Positions 17,586 to 28,242 of a stretch of DNA of 64,000 nt are shown here, in pieces; the stretch's first letter is position 1; each line of letters begins with the position of its first letter. Made by a program: the position numbers and the translations under genes. This DNA comes from Sedimenticola hydrogenitrophicus (GTDB lineage: Bacteria; Pseudomonadota; Gammaproteobacteria; Chromatiales; Chromatiaceae). Location: contig NZ_JANIOA010000001.1 in NCBI RefSeq assembly GCF_025175675.1, forward strand, positions 62,001 to 126,000. The letters are read 5' to 3'. The notes beneath the pieces are model-generated. The model was not told the origin of the DNA. It ran no database searches and worked only from the letters and a program-made list of their open reading frames with translations.

Positions 17586-19166
17586 CTACAGCTCCCGGGT
17601 GGCCAGGAAGCGGATTTTCGGCCAGCGCTCCTCGGCCAGGCTCAGGTTGACCCGGGTCGGGGCCAGATAGACCAGCTGGTCATCGCCATCCAGCGCCAGG
17701 TTCTCATGGGCCTTGACCTTGAACTGCTCCAGCATCTTGGGGTCGTCGCACTCCACCCAGCGGGCGGTGCTGACACCGACCGCCTCGACGATGGCCTCGA
17801 CGCCGTATTCCCCCTTCAGCCGGTGGGCCGCCACCTCGAACTGCAACACCCCCACCGCGCCGAGGATCAGGTCGTTGTTCTTCAACGGCCGAAACACCTG
17901 GGTGGCCCCCTCCTCGCAGAGCTGCAACACCCCCTTCTGCAGCGCCTTCAGGCGCAGCGGGTCCTTCAGCACCACGCGCCGGAACAGCTCTGGGGCAAAA
18001 TAGGGAATACCCTCGTATTTCAACTCCTCGCCCTCGGTGAAGGTATCGCCGATCTGTATCGTGCCGTGGTTGTGCAGGCCAATGATGTCTCCCGGCCACG
18101 CCTCCTCCACATGCTTGCGCTCATCGGCCTGGAAGGTGATGGCGTTGCTGATCTGTACCGTCTTGCCGATACGCACATGGCGCATCTTCATGCCCTTCTT
18201 GTAACTGCCGGAACAGACCCGCATGAAGGCGATGCGGTCGCGGTGCGCCGGGTCCATGTTGGCCTGGATCTTGAAAATGAAGCCGGAAAACTTCTCATCC
18301 GCCGGTTCCACCAGGCGCTGCCGGGTCTCCCGGGCCCGGGGCGGCGGCGCGTACTGGACGAAGGCGTCCAGCAGCTCCTTGACACCGAAGTTGTTGATTG
18401 CCGAGCCGAAGAATACCGGGGTCAGTTCACCGCGCAGATAGGCCTCCAGGTCCAGAGCATGGCTGGCGCCGCGCACCAGGTCGATCTCCTCACGCAACTC
18501 CTCGGCCATGTCCCCCAGCACCGCGTCCAGGCGCGGGTTGTCCAGCCCCTCAATCAGTTCCCCGGCCTGGATCTTACCCCCGTGGGTGGCGGAGAAGAGG
18601 TGGGTAGTCTCGGTACGCAGATCGAACACCCCCTTGAGCCGCTTGCCCATGCCAATCGGCCAGGTCACCGGGGCGCACTTGATCTCCAGCACCTGTTCGA
18701 TCTCGTCCAGGATATCCAGGGCGTCGCGCCCCTCCCTGTCCAGCTTGTTGACGAAGGTGAGGATCGGTGTGTCGCGCATGCGGCACACCTCCATCAGCTT
18801 GATGGTGCGCGACTCGACGCCCTTGGCCACGTCGATCACCATCAGGGCGGAATCCACTGCGGTCAGGGTACGGTAGGTGTCCTCGGAGAAGTCCTCATGC
18901 CCCGGGGTGTCGAGCAGATTGACGATGCCGTCTCCGTAGGCGAACTGCATTACCGACGAGGTGACCGAAATGCCGCGCTCCTTCTCCATCTCCATCCAGT
19001 CCGAGGTGGCGTGCCGGGCCGCCTTGCGACCCTTCACCGTTCCGGCCATCTGGATCGCCCCACCGAACAGCAGCAGCTTCTCCGTCAGCGTGGTCTTACC
19101 GGCGTCGGGATGGGAGATGATGGCGAAGGTGCGCCGCCGTTGCAGTTGCTTGAGAAGTTCGGACAT
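17586..19166 (-). CDS. prfC: Peptide chain release factor 3 (RF3)
   Basis: A 526-residue translational GTPase (E. coli 529) that recycles RF1/RF2 from the ribosome. G1 [14 protein letters not shown] (about 19-32), switch regions with [10 protein letters not shown]3 [16 protein letters not shown] and G4 [12 protein letters not shown] are intact; domains II and III follow ([36 protein letters not shown]). The start [12 protein letters not shown] at 19166 matches the family; the longer ORF adds 26 residues without similarity. It sits 93 bases after rimI, probably in the same transcript. Confidence 0.96.
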   Translation of the reverse strand: MSELLKQLQRRRTFAIISHPDAGKTTLTEKLLLFGGAIQMAGTVKGRKAARHATSDWMEMEKERGISVTSSVMQFAYGDGIVNLLDTPGHEDFSEDTYRTLTAVDSALMVIDVAKGVESRTIKLMEVCRMRDTPILTFVNKLDREGRDALDILDEIEQVLEIKCAPVTWPIGMGKRLKGVFDLRTETTHLFSATHGGKIQAGELIEGLDNPRLDAVLGDMAEELREEIDLVRGASHALDLEAYLRGELTPVFFGSAINNFGVKELLDAFVQYAPPPRARETRQRLVEPADEKFSGFIFKIQANMDPAHRDRIAFMRVCSGSYKKGMKMRHVRIGKTVQISNAITFQADERKHVEEAWPGDIIGLHNHGTIQIGDTFTEGEELKYEGIPYFAPELFRRVVLKDPLRLKALQKGVLQLCEEGATQVFRPLKNNDLILGAVGVLQFEVAAHRLKGEYGVEAIVEAVGVSTARWVECDDPKMLEQFKVKAHENLALDGDDQLVYLAPTRVNLSLAEERWPKIRFLATREL

Positions 19167-19259
19167 GGGGGATCTGCTACTTGCTGACAAAAGCGGGATT
19201 ATACAGTAATTCATTGCCGCTAAGGTGCGAACCCGGCAAAACACAAAACGCAGGAATTT

Positions 19260-19724
19260 CTACAACGCCTTGGCCAATAGAATGGCATCTTCCCGCCCCT
19301 TGTCCACGGGGTAGTAGCCGCGCCGCAGGCCGATCTCGTTGAAGCCCAGGGACTCGTACAGGCCCAGCGCCACCCGGTTACTGGCACGCACCTCCAGGAA
19401 CACGGTATCGGCCTCGCGCTCCCGTGCCTGGTTGATCAGGCGCTGCATTAGCCGGCGCGCCAGCCCCTGCCCCCGCACCTCGGGATCGGTGCAGATATTC
19501 AGCACATGGGCCTCGCCGGCCGCCACCGACATGACGGCGTAACCGACAAGCCGCTGGTCCAGGAAGTAGCCCCAGCAGATATAGCCCACGCGCAGGGAGT
19601 CACGGAAAATGCCGGGGGTCCAGGGGTGATCGTAACAGCGGTGCTCCACCGTCATGATGGCGTCGACATCGCTCTCCCTGAGGGGGCGAATGCGCAGCAG
19701 CGGGTCCCGGAGTATGGCGCTCAA
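19260..19724 (-). CDS. rimI: Ribosomal protein S18-alanine N-acetyltransferase
   Basis: A 154-residue GNAT acetyltransferase. It has the acetyl-CoA site RGQGLARRL, the VLNICTDPEVRGQG beta strand, and the RimI-specific FLEVRASNRVALGLYESLGF and RRGYYPVDKGREDAILL. The open frame extends upstream into the UDG gene without any similarity, so the most likely start is TTG 19724 (MSAILRDPLLRIRPL), 25 bases after the UDG stop; no strong ribosome-binding site is visible. Translation may be coupled to the upstream gene. RimI may also act on other N termini. Confidence 0.9.
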   Translation of the reverse strand: MSAILRDPLLRIRPLRESDVDAIMTVEHRCYDHPWTPGIFRDSLRVGYICWGYFLDQRLVGYAVMSVAAGEAHVLNICTDPEVRGQGLARRLMQRLINQAREREADTVFLEVRASNRVALGLYESLGFNEIGLRRGYYPVDKGREDAILLAKAL

Positions 19725-19749
19725 GATCTGGGTTCTCGGAATGGCCGGT

Positions 19750-20667
19750 TCACTGAATGAGTCTGGCAGCCTTCTGCAGATCCTGCCACGCCTTGGCCTT
19801 CTGCTCAGGGGAGCGCAGCAGGTAGGCCGGGTGATAGGTGACCACCACCGGGATACCGTTGAATTGATGTTGCCCGCCGCGCAACCGCCCCACGGCCTCA
19901 TCACGCTGCAACAGGTTCCGGGCCGCCACGGCACCGACCGCCAGGATTACCCGCGGCTTGACCAGCGCTACCTGACGCTGCAGATAGGGGGCGCACTGCA
20001 GCGCCTCCTCGGCCCGTGGATCGCGGTTGCCCGGTGGCCGGCATTTGAGGATATTGGCGATATAGACCTGTTCCCTGCCCAGGCCGATCGCCTTGAGCAT
20101 GGCGTTGAGCAGCTGCCCGGCGCGCCCCACGAAGGGCTCGCCCTTGCGGTCCTCGTCGGCCCCGGGCGCCTCCCCGATGATCATCAGATCGGCATCACGC
20201 CGACCCACGCCAAACACCGTCCGGGTACGGCTCTTGTGCAGTTCACAGGCCTCGCAGTGAGCAACCCGGGCCTCCAGCCCCGCCCAGTCCAGGCGACTCA
20301 CCCCGTCATCCATGAGATCCGCGTCCCCGAACCGATCGGCATGATCGCCCTGGTCGACCGCGGGCAGGTATTCATCCGCCGGCGGCGGCACCTCATCCAG
20401 CCAGGAGGGCGGTTCGTCCGCCGCCGACGGTGGCGGTTCCGCCCGCACCACCGGCCTGGGCGGTGACAGCGTTGCAGGGGGTGGCGGAGTCCGCCTCTCC
20501 GGAGCCGCCGCCCGACCGATGCTGTCCGGCTCGACATGAGCCGACTCAATCATCTTCGGTTCCATATTGTCGGGCCCGATGCTCTCCGCTTCGGCGACCG
20601 CCGACCTGGGGATCCAGTTCTGGATCCCCATGGCCCGCAGATACTCCTGTCTTTGCGCTTCGTTCAT
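19750..20667 (-). CDS. Uracil-DNA glycosylase, family 4 ([4Fe-4S])
   Basis: A 305-residue base-excision-repair enzyme. The catalytic domain (about 130-305) has [21 protein letters not shown], with the family 4 GEAPG motif, and later [14 protein letters not shown]. Cluster cysteines appear in [23 protein letters not shown] and LQCAPYLQ. The N-terminal 130 residues are a Pro-rich, acidic, probably disordered region behind a short [17 protein letters not shown] helix, longer than the minimal family 4 enzyme but common in gammaproteobacterial members. It starts 18 bases after leuA and is followed by rimI. Confidence 0.92.
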   Translation of the reverse strand: MNEAQRQEYLRAMGIQNWIPRSAVAEAESIGPDNMEPKMIESAHVEPDSIGRAAAPERRTPPPPATLSPPRPVVRAEPPPSAADEPPSWLDEVPPPADEYLPAVDQGDHADRFGDADLMDDGVSRLDWAGLEARVAHCEACELHKSRTRTVFGVGRRDADLMIIGEAPGADEDRKGEPFVGRAGQLLNAMLKAIGLGREQVYIANILKCRPPGNRDPRAEEALQCAPYLQRQVALVKPRVILAVGAVAARNLLQRDEAVGRLRGGQHQFNGIPVVVTYHPAYLLRSPEQKAKAWQDLQKAARLIQ

Positions 20668-20685
20668 CGCCTTGGGGTCCGAAGC

Positions 20686-22230
20686 CTAGACATCGCCCTG
20701 AGGGTGGGCCTTGTGTTCCTGATCCAGCCGGTTGACGGCATTGATATAGGCCTTGGCCGAGGCGATCACGATATCGGTATCGGCCCCCTGGCCATTGACG
20801 ATGCCGCCGTTGCGCTGCAGCCTGACCGTCACCTCGCCCTGGGCATCGGTGCCGCTGGTGATGGCATTGACCGAGTAGAGTTGCAACTCGGCATTGCTCT
20901 GCACCATGGACTCGATGGCCTTGAACGCGGCGTCCACCGGACCGCTGCCGGTCGCCTCTCCCGCCATCTCCCGCTCATCCACCGACAGGACCACCCGGGC
21001 GTTGGGGGTCTCCCCGGTTTCGGAGCAGACCTTGAGCGAGACCAGCTTAATGTGCTCGTTCTCGGCGCTGAAGCCGGCATCCGACACCAGTGCCTGCAGA
21101 TCTTCGTCGAAGATCTCGTGCTTCTTGTCGGCCAGGTCCTTGAAGCGGCGGAAGGCGTCATTGATCTCCTCCTCCGAGTCGAAGGTGATACCGAGCTCCT
21201 CCAGCCGGGTGCGGAAGGCATTGCGCCCGGAGTGCTTGCCCATCACCATCCGGTTCTTGCTCCAGCCCACATCCTCGGCGCGCATGATCTCGTAGGTTTC
21301 GCGGTGCTTGAGCACGCCGTCCTGATGGATGCCCGACTCGTGGGCAAAGGCATTCGCGCCCACGATCGCCTTGTTCGGCTGCACCGGAAAGCCGGTGATC
21401 CCCGATACCAGGCGGGAACAGTTGACAATCTGGGTGGTATCCAGGGTGGTGTCGCAGGTGAACAGGTCGCGCCGGGTGCGCACCGCCATCACCACCTCCT
21501 CCAGCGAGGCGTTGCCGGCGCGTTCGCCCAGACCGTTGATGGTGCACTCCACCTGGCGCGCGCCCTGGGAGACCGCGGCCAGCGAGTTGGCCACCGCCAG
21601 CCCCAGGTCGTTATGGCAGTGGACGGAGAAGATCGCCTTGTCGGCATTGGGGATGCGCTCGAGCAGGGTACGGATGGTCTCGCCAAACTGCTGCGGCAGA
21701 TTGTAGCCCACGGTATCCGGCACATTGATGGTGGTGGCGCCGGCGGCGATCGCCTGCTCAATGATGCGGCAGAGGAAATCGATCTCGGAGCGGCCGGCAT
21801 CTTCGGGTGAAAACTCCACATCATCGGTATATTTACGGGCCCGCTTGACCGCCCAGACCGCCTGCTCCACCACCTGATCCGGGGTCATACGCAGTTTCTG
21901 CTGCATATGGATCGGCGAGGTGGCGATAAAGGTGTGTATGCGCCCCGAATTGGCCTCCTTCAGTGCCTCGCCGGCGCGATCGATATCGGCCTCGAGGGCC
22001 CTGGCCAGGCCACATACGGTGCTCTCCTTGATGGCACGGGCAATCGCCTGCACCGCATCGAAATCGCCCGGACTGGCAATCGGGAACCCCGCCTCGATGA
22101 TATCCACCCGCATCTTCTCCAACGCCTTGGCGATACGCAGTTTCTCGTCCTTGGTCATGGAGGCCCCGGGACTCTGCTCGCCGTCACGCAAGGTGGTGTC
22201 GAAAATGTACAACTTTTCTGGATTGGTCAT
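20686..22230 (-). CDS. leuA: 2-isopropylmalate synthase
   Basis: A 514-residue enzyme condensing acetyl-CoA with 2-oxoisovalerate, the first committed step to leucine. The TIM barrel begins [19 protein letters not shown] with metal-binding Asp; [15 protein letters not shown] carries the two His ligands; [11 protein letters not shown] and the C-terminal leucine-feedback domain (from about 390) follow. ATG 22230 is preceded by GGGAG at good spacing; an in-frame start 30 bases upstream lacks one. A leucine-rich short ORF lies 107 bases upstream and may regulate it. The 2-oxoisovalerate would come from the ilv genes 1.6 kb away. Confidence 0.96.
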   Translation of the reverse strand: MTNPEKLYIFDTTLRDGEQSPGASMTKDEKLRIAKALEKMRVDIIEAGFPIASPGDFDAVQAIARAIKESTVCGLARALEADIDRAGEALKEANSGRIHTFIATSPIHMQQKLRMTPDQVVEQAVWAVKRARKYTDDVEFSPEDAGRSEIDFLCRIIEQAIAAGATTINVPDTVGYNLPQQFGETIRTLLERIPNADKAIFSVHCHNDLGLAVANSLAAVSQGARQVECTINGLGERAGNASLEEVVMAVRTRRDLFTCDTTLDTTQIVNCSRLVSGITGFPVQPNKAIVGANAFAHESGIHQDGVLKHRETYEIMRAEDVGWSKNRMVMGKHSGRNAFRTRLEELGITFDSEEEINDAFRRFKDLADKKHEIFDEDLQALVSDAGFSAENEHIKLVSLKVCSETGETPNARVVLSVDEREMAGEATGSGPVDAAFKAIESMVQSNAELQLYSVNAITSGTDAQGEVTVRLQRNGGIVNGQGADTDIVIASAKAYINAVNRLDQEHKAHPQGDV

Positions 22231-22337
22231 AATCTGCTCCCGGATAAATTCAGTCGTCAACGTACTGAATCACCCTGTGCTCTATTCTTGAATTCGTTTT
22301 GTCTGCGTGCTTGGCCCTCGCCAGGGCGTGTGTCGTG

Positions 22338-22454
22338 TTATGCCCCACAGGGCAGTAGCAGCAGGGAGAGCGGCAGGAGGGTGTGGCGGGGGCGCACAGA
22401 GACACCGGCCCGCTGGGCGGTGTGCTGGCTGGACTGTGCGCTACATGGATTCAT
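22338..22454 (-). promoter_or_regulatory. Candidate leucine leader peptide ORF upstream of leuA
   Basis: A 38-codon frame starting at ATG 22454 (MNPCSAQSSQH...) and ending LLPLSLLLLPCGA: seven Leu codons within ten positions near its stop. It ends 107 bases before leuA on the same strand. Downstream there are two short GC hairpins (GCCCTGTGGGGC and GCCCTGGCGAGGGC) whose arms could pair in alternative ways, as in an attenuator, but no T-run follows, so a classical terminator is absent. The rest of the 320-base pssA-leuA gap holds nothing else recognisable. Confidence 0.4.
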
Positions 22455-22554
22455 CGGTGTCCCGTACCTCGGTTTCGCTCGAATATACCGCAAGGTTTTG
22501 CTGTTGCCAAGAGCGGAATGACTGGCGAACCCGGCGCCGTGGACGCCGCGCGCC

Positions 22555-23346
22555 TCACTCGTCCGGATGCTCCTTGTTCTTGCGCCCCGCATCGCTTCTC
22601 TGTGCGGCTTTTCGTTCCGCCCGGCGCTGATGCAGATAGCGCAGGGTCAGCACCGGCCCGGAGACCGCGTAGACCATGAACAGGATAAACAGCACTTTCG
22701 ACGGCTGACTGATCACCACGGCCAGCACCAGCATCATCACCACCACCGTCATGAAGGGGATCTTGCCCCTGAAGTCGAGCTCCTTGAAGCTGTTGTAACG
22801 TACGTTACTGACCATCAGCAGTCCGCAGGCGAGGGTGATGATGCCGGCCAGATAGGAGACATCCACACCCTGGATCTGATATTCGACGGCAACCCAGACA
22901 CTGCCGGCCAGGACGGCGGCGGCGGCGGGGCTTGGCAGTCCCTGGAAATAGCGCTTGTCGGCCGTGCCGATCTGGGTATTGAAGCGGGCCAGACGCAGGG
23001 CCGCGCCGGCGGTATAGACAAAGGCCGCCAGCCAGCCCAGCTTGCCCAGGTGATTCAGTGACCAGACGTAGATCACCAGCGAGGGCGCCAGGCCGAAGGC
23101 CACCATGTCGGACAGGCTGTCGTATTCGGCACCGAAGGCGGTCTGGGTATTGGTCATGCGCGCCACCCGGCCATCCAGACCGTCCATCACCATGGCCACG
23201 AAGATGGCAATGGCGGCGTATTCGAACTTGCCGTTCATGGCGGCAAGGACGGCATAAAACCCACTGAACAGGGCGGCCGTGGTGAACAGATTGGGTAACA
23301 GATAGATGCCACGGCTGCGTTTCTGCGGCAGGGGGGTCTCCGGCAT
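22555..23346 (-). CDS. pssA: CDP-diacylglycerol-serine O-phosphatidyltransferase
   Basis: A 263-residue integral membrane enzyme making phosphatidylserine. The CDP-alcohol transferase motif DGLDGRVARMTNTQTAFG, followed by AEYDSLSD, contains all the required Asp/Arg residues. About eight membrane segments are visible, from YLLPNLFTTAALFSGFYAV onward. The start at 23346 (MPETPLPQKRSRG) is preferred because it begins directly before the first helix with AGGA 11 bases upstream; the longer frame adds 26 residues. The tail (RRAERKAAQRSDAGRKNKEH) is basic and cytosolic. It belongs to the Gram-positive-like, multi-pass PssA class rather than the E. coli type. Confidence 0.92.
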   Translation of the reverse strand: MPETPLPQKRSRGIYLLPNLFTTAALFSGFYAVLAAMNGKFEYAAIAIFVAMVMDGLDGRVARMTNTQTAFGAEYDSLSDMVAFGLAPSLVIYVWSLNHLGKLGWLAAFVYTAGAALRLARFNTQIGTADKRYFQGLPSPAAAAVLAGSVWVAVEYQIQGVDVSYLAGIITLACGLLMVSNVRYNSFKELDFRGKIPFMTVVVMMLVLAVVISQPSKVLFILFMVYAVSGPVLTLRYLHQRRAERKAAQRSDAGRKNKEHPDE

Positions 23347-23483
23347 GGGCTGCGTTCCTGTTTGCTTGAAATTGGCCTGATTATAGAGGGTTTGACGGGC
23401 AAAGACAGTAACCATCCGGTTCAACCAGCAATTGTGAATATGGCTTTCAATAGCCGTTTAGTTGTCCCAACCCGATTAATAAG

Positions 23484-23563
23484 GAACCACGGATGGACAC
23501 AGATTCACACAGAGAGGAAATCAGAATCCTGAATCTGTGTTTATCTGTGTGAATCCGTGGTTC
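23484..23563. repeat. F5 palindrome, short form
   Basis: GAACCACGGATGGACACAG on the left and CTGTGTGAATCCGTGGTTC on the right form an almost perfect inverted repeat with an internal ACAGATTC/GAATCTGT arm. It is a compact copy of the element at 2559, 5026 and 53780. It lies in the 550-base gap between ilvC and pssA together with the F3 element. Confidence 0.75.
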
Positions 23564-23640
23564 TCCGGGGTTCCGCTCGGCCATCCGCAGGGACAGACCG
23601 CTGTGCCTTGCCCGTCCCGGGACAAAGCCGCTCCCAACCT

Positions 23641-23829
23641 ATAAGCGATTGGCCTGCCTTGTTGGCCGATCTTGATGGCGCCTCGAATCCGGCTCCATTT
23701 TCTGATTCAAGCCTGCCCTTGTTTGAGCGAAGCGAGTTTGGGCAGGCGCTGAAAATGGGGCCGGATTCGAGGAGACAAGCCATCGTGTGAGGCCGGCAAG
23801 GCAGGCCAATCACCCCGTGAGTAACTACC
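23641..23829. repeat. F3 element (IS66-like MITE), left end degraded, uninterrupted
   Basis: The body is GATTGGCCTGCCTTGTTGGCC ... GGCCGGCAAGGCAGGCCAATC with a right end CACCCCGTGAGTAACTAC. It is the uninterrupted counterpart of 43688-43988: here GAGCGAAGCGAGTTT joins GGGCAGGCGCTGAAAA directly, whereas the 43.7-kb copy carries a 94-base R1 insert at this junction. The left terminal bases no longer match the family end. Confidence 0.78.
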
Positions 23830-23836
23830 CCTGGAC

Positions 23837-23873
23837 AAAAAAACCGCAGGCCGCGCGAATGGCGACCTGCGGT
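23837..23873 (-). terminator. Rho-independent terminator of ilvBHC
   Basis: On the minus strand an ACCGCAGG...CCTGCGGT stem is followed by seven T. It lies about 27 bases after the ilvC stop and ends the ilv transcript. Confidence 0.88.
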
Positions 23874-23899
23874 TGTGGTTCGCGGATACCGTGCCCGGA

Positions 23900-24928
<1,029 letters not shown>

Positions 24929-25007
24929 TTAAAAAATAGCTTCTATCCAGGGACACGCCATCCGGCATGTCAATTCAATGTTGTCGCTCTGTTTGATCCG
25001 CTCCGTA

Positions 25008-25499
25008 TCAGAGGCTGAGCCCCTTGGCGCCGCGCGCGATACCGGACGGACCGGTCCGCACCACCTCGACGATCAGGTCCTCTTCCACGGCGTTGACGAA
25101 GGCGTCCAGCTTGCTGGCCTGGCCGGTCATCTCGATCAGGTAGCTGGCATCGGTGACATCGATGATCTTGCCGCGGAAGATATCCACCAGGCGTTTGATC
25201 TCGTCACGCTGCGACCTTTCGGCCTTCACCTTGATCAGCATCATCTCCCGTTCCACGTGGGGACCCTCGGAGAGATCCAGCAGCTTGACCACCTCCACCA
25301 GCTTGTTCAGCTGTTTGGTGATCTGCTCGATGATGTTCTCATCCCCGCGGGTCACCAGGGTCATGCGCGACAGCGAGGCATCCTCGGTCGGCGCCACGGT
25401 CAGGGATTCAATATTGTAGCCACGGGCAGAAAACAGCCCGGCCACCCGCGAGAGCGCCCCGGCTTCATTCTCCATCAGAATTGATATTATATGTCTCAT
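25008..25499 (-). CDS. ilvH: Acetolactate synthase small (regulatory) subunit
   Basis: A 163-residue subunit, the same length as E. coli IlvH. An N-terminal ACT domain (HIISILMENEAGALSRVAGLFSARGYNIESL) binds valine for feedback control, and a second ACT-like domain follows from about 80. It starts two bases after the ilvB stop, so the subunits are probably translationally coupled. Confidence 0.96.
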   Translation of the reverse strand: MRHIISILMENEAGALSRVAGLFSARGYNIESLTVAPTEDASLSRMTLVTRGDENIIEQITKQLNKLVEVVKLLDLSEGPHVEREMMLIKVKAERSQRDEIKRLVDIFRGKIIDVTDASYLIEMTGQASKLDAFVNAVEEDLIVEVVRTGPSGIARGAKGLSL

Positions 25500-25501
25500 G
25501 G

Positions 25502-27220
25502 TTAGACCAGCTCACTTTTCGGCGGGAGATACATCTCATGGTGGCCCTTGCCCGCCTCGATCATCGGGTAGACATTTTCCGTAGGATCTATCACCACATC
25601 CATAAACACCAGGCGATCCTTCAGGTCGAAGGCCTCTTGCATCGCCCCTTCCAGGTCTTCCGGCCGCTCCACCTTCATCCCCACGTGCCCGTAGCTTTCG
25701 GCCAGTTTCACAAAGTCCGGCAAGGCATCTACGTAGGAGTGGGAGTAGCGTCCGTCATAGAAAAACTCCTGCCACTGGCGCACCATGCCCATATAGCCGT
25801 TGTTCAGCAGCAGTATCTTGATTGGTAGGTCATGCTGCTTGCAGGTGGCCAGCTCCTGGATGCACATCTGCACACTGGCCTCGCCGGTCACCAGCGCCAC
25901 ATCGGCGCCGGGGTGGGCGATCTGGATACCCATGGCGGCGGGCAGACCGAAACCCATGGTGCCAAGGCCGCCGGAATTGACCCAGCGGCGGGGCTTGTCG
26001 AAGCCGTAGAACTGGGCCGCAAACATCTGGTGCTGGCCCACGTCCGAGGCGACAAAGGCGTCACCCCGCGTCACCTTGTGCAGGGTCTCAATGGCAAACT
26101 GCGGCTTGATCTGCGCATGGGTACGGTCGTAACTGAGGCATTCCGCGCCACGCCAGCCGTCGATCTGCTGCCACCATTTCTTCAAAGCGGCGCTGTTGGG
26201 GCGTTTCTTGCCCTCCTTCAGCACCGTCAGCATATCCTGCAACACCGATTTCACCGGCCCCACGATCGGCACATCCACCCGCACGTTCTTGGAGATGGAC
26301 GAGGGATCGATATCCACATGGATGATCTTGGCATTGGGGCAGAAGTGGGCGATATGTCCGGTGACCCGGTCATCGAAGCGCGCCCCGATGGCAATCAGCA
26401 CATCGGTGTCGTGCATGGCCATGTTGGCCTCGTAGGTGCCGTGCATGCCCAGCATGCCGATGAACTGCTTGTCACTGGCCGGGTAGGAGCCGAGACCCAT
26501 CAGGGTATTGGTGATCGGAAATCCCAGCTCCCGGGTCAGCTCCCGCAACTCCTCGCTGGCATCGCCCAGCACCACTCCGCCACCGGTGTAGAACACCGGA
26601 CGCTCGGCACTCAGCATCAGGCCGACCGCCTTCTTGATCTGCCCCAGGTGTCCCCTGAGCACGGGGCTGTAGGAGCGCATCTTGATCTTCTTCGGATAGT
26701 CGTAAGGGATTTTCTTGTTGGGATCGGTAATATCCTTGGGGATATCCACCACCACCGGGCCGGGCCGGCCGGAGGTGGCGATATAGAACGCCTTCTTCAT
26801 GGTCTCGGCGATATCCCTGACATCCTTGATCAGGAAGTTGTGCTTCACACAGGGACGGGTGATCCCAACCGTGTCCACCTCCTGGAAGGCGTCGCTGCCG
26901 ATGAACGGGGTTGGCACCTGGCCGGTCAGCACCACCATGGGAATGGAATCCATGTAGGCCGTGGCGATACCGGTCACGGCGTTGGTCGCACCCGGTCCCG
27001 AGGTCACCAGGGCTACGCCCGGCTTGCCGGTGGAACGGGCATAGCCATCCGCCGCATGGGTTGCCGCCTGCTCATGCCGGACCAGAATATGCTTGACGAA
27101 ATCCTGCTGGAACAGTGCGTCATATATATGGAGCACCGCCCCGCCAGGATAACCAAACACATGCTCAACGCCTTCGTCTTTCAGACACTGAATGACGATC
27201 TCGGCACCACTCAATTCCAC
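25502..27220 (-). CDS. ilvB: Acetolactate synthase large (catalytic) subunit
   Basis: A 572-residue ThDP- and FAD-dependent enzyme making acetolactate and acetohydroxybutyrate. It shows VFGYPGGAVLHIYDAL, the catalytic Glu in HEQAATHAADGYAR, and the ThDP motif ending LLNNGYMGMVRQWQ. GTG 27220 is chosen as start because GGGAGG lies seven bases before it; the next possible start upstream (TTG) has none. It is most like the IlvI type with IlvH following. The upstream 245 bases separate it from the divergent DUF4124 gene, with no leader peptide rich in Ile, Leu or Val apparent. Confidence 0.96.
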   Translation of the reverse strand: MELSGAEIVIQCLKDEGVEHVFGYPGGAVLHIYDALFQQDFVKHILVRHEQAATHAADGYARSTGKPGVALVTSGPGATNAVTGIATAYMDSIPMVVLTGQVPTPFIGSDAFQEVDTVGITRPCVKHNFLIKDVRDIAETMKKAFYIATSGRPGPVVVDIPKDITDPNKKIPYDYPKKIKMRSYSPVLRGHLGQIKKAVGLMLSAERPVFYTGGGVVLGDASEELRELTRELGFPITNTLMGLGSYPASDKQFIGMLGMHGTYEANMAMHDTDVLIAIGARFDDRVTGHIAHFCPNAKIIHVDIDPSSISKNVRVDVPIVGPVKSVLQDMLTVLKEGKKRPNSAALKKWWQQIDGWRGAECLSYDRTHAQIKPQFAIETLHKVTRGDAFVASDVGQHQMFAAQFYGFDKPRRWVNSGGLGTMGFGLPAAMGIQIAHPGADVALVTGEASVQMCIQELATCKQHDLPIKILLLNNGYMGMVRQWQEFFYDGRYSHSYVDALPDFVKLAESYGHVGMKVERPEDLEGAMQEAFDLKDRLVFMDVVIDPTENVYPMIEAGKGHHEMYLPPKSELV

Positions 27221-27465
27221 AAATAACCTCCCAACCAACCGGGTTACTGGTCTTTACCGCGCCGGCCGGCACAATGTACAAGGGAAAAATCGAACGGTAC
27301 AAATTACCCACATACGACAGGCAGGTCAAGCCACGGAATGCGATCGGTCAAGCCCGACAGAGTATTGACTCAATCGGCAAGCCTGTTTTTGAGAAATCGA
27401 TCCTTGCTGACCCCGAACGCAAACCCTACAATGACGACGAGCTCTTCTCACACTATAAACTAGGG

Positions 27466-27927
27466 ATGATGCGCATGATTATCCGAATACTGTTGCCCGT
27501 GGTGCTTGCAATCTCCTGGATTGGGGTGGCCGATGCCCGGATGTATCGCTGGATTGATGAGGATGGTACCACCGTCTATTCGCAGTCCCCACCGGCCTCC
27601 GGCGAAGCCGCTGAGATAAAAATCAACACCTCCACGGCACCCACCGGGAACAAGTCCGAAGACGAGACGCCCGCCGCCTCCGATAACCCGTCACTGGCGG
27701 ACACACAGAAGCCGGCCGAGGGTCCCAGCAAGGCGGAGATCGCGGAGTCCAACAGGATAAAGTCGGAGAACTGCGCCTCCGCCCGCCACAACCTCGACCT
27801 GTACAGCAATCTTGGCAATCGACTGGTGAAGACGCCGGACGGCCTCTATAAACGCCTCACCGAGGAGGAGCGCCAACAGAAGATCACCGACAGCAAGACG
27901 CAGATCGGCGAATTCTGCGGCAAATAA
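27466..27927 (+). CDS. Exported DUF4124 domain protein
   Basis: A 153-residue protein with signal peptide (MRMIIRILLPVVLAISWIGV, cleavage probably after ADA). A short DUF4124 domain follows directly (RMYRWIDEDGTTVYSQSPP), then a Ser/Thr/Ala-rich linker and a C-terminal helical part with two Cys (ENCASARHNL; IGEFCGK) that could form a disulphide. The start is one of three closely spaced ATGs (27466, 27469, 27475) after TAGGG; the long upstream extension has no similarity. DUF4124 proteins are common small envelope proteins of unknown role. Confidence 0.82.
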   Translation: MMRMIIRILLPVVLAISWIGVADARMYRWIDEDGTTVYSQSPPASGEAAEIKINTSTAPTGNKSEDETPAASDNPSLADTQKPAEGPSKAEIAESNRIKSENCASARHNLDLYSNLGNRLVKTPDGLYKRLTEEERQQKITDSKTQIGEFCGK

Positions 27928-28090
27928 TCGGATTGGGATATTTCCTACAAGGCGATCGTGTTCCCCCTACATACGACACCGCTCGACATGGCCATACTGC
28001 AGTCACCGTCAACAGGGAAGACCAAGGATCGGTGATACTCTTCAAGGATGGGTGAAAGGATACCGCTTTCTGCCAAAAGAATTCGACGGT

Positions 28091-28124
28091 AACCCCGAAG
28101 GCATGGATGTCTTCGGGGTTTTAA
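28091..28124 (+). terminator. Rho-independent terminator
   Basis: AACCCCGAAG...CTTCGGGGTT stem followed by TTAATTT. It lies about 165 bases after the DUF4124 stop on the same strand; the 27928-28090 stretch shows nothing recognisable. It is immediately followed by the 17-bp direct repeat and F8 element. Confidence 0.7.
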
Positions 28125-28235
28125 TTTGCCCGGAACAATGAGGGGTCGGAGTCAGGCCGGGCAACCGTCTGCTCGAAGCCCTAATGGGCGGGCGGCCTGA
28201 CTCCGACCCCTGATGTTGTAATTTGCCCGGAACAA
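28122..28235. repeat. F8 palindrome bracketed by 17-bp direct repeats
   Basis: TAATTTGCCCGGAACAA occurs at 28122-28138 and again, identical, at 28219-28235. Between them lies an F8 palindrome with arms AGGGGTCGGAGTCAGG / CCTGACTCCGACCCCT. The arrangement looks like an insertion with duplication of the target, eight bases past the lapD stop. The other F8 copy (17483-17553) has no such flanks. Confidence 0.8.
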
Positions 28236-28242
28236 AGCGCCC

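Noticed and set aside
17706-19187. 493-codon ORF antisense to prfC
   Set aside because: A shadow of a complete RF3 gene; His/Leu/Gln-rich translation without motifs.
22338-22390. Classical intrinsic terminator for a leu attenuator
   Set aside because: Hairpins are present after the Leu codons, but no T-run follows either, so only the leader ORF, not a terminator, is reported.
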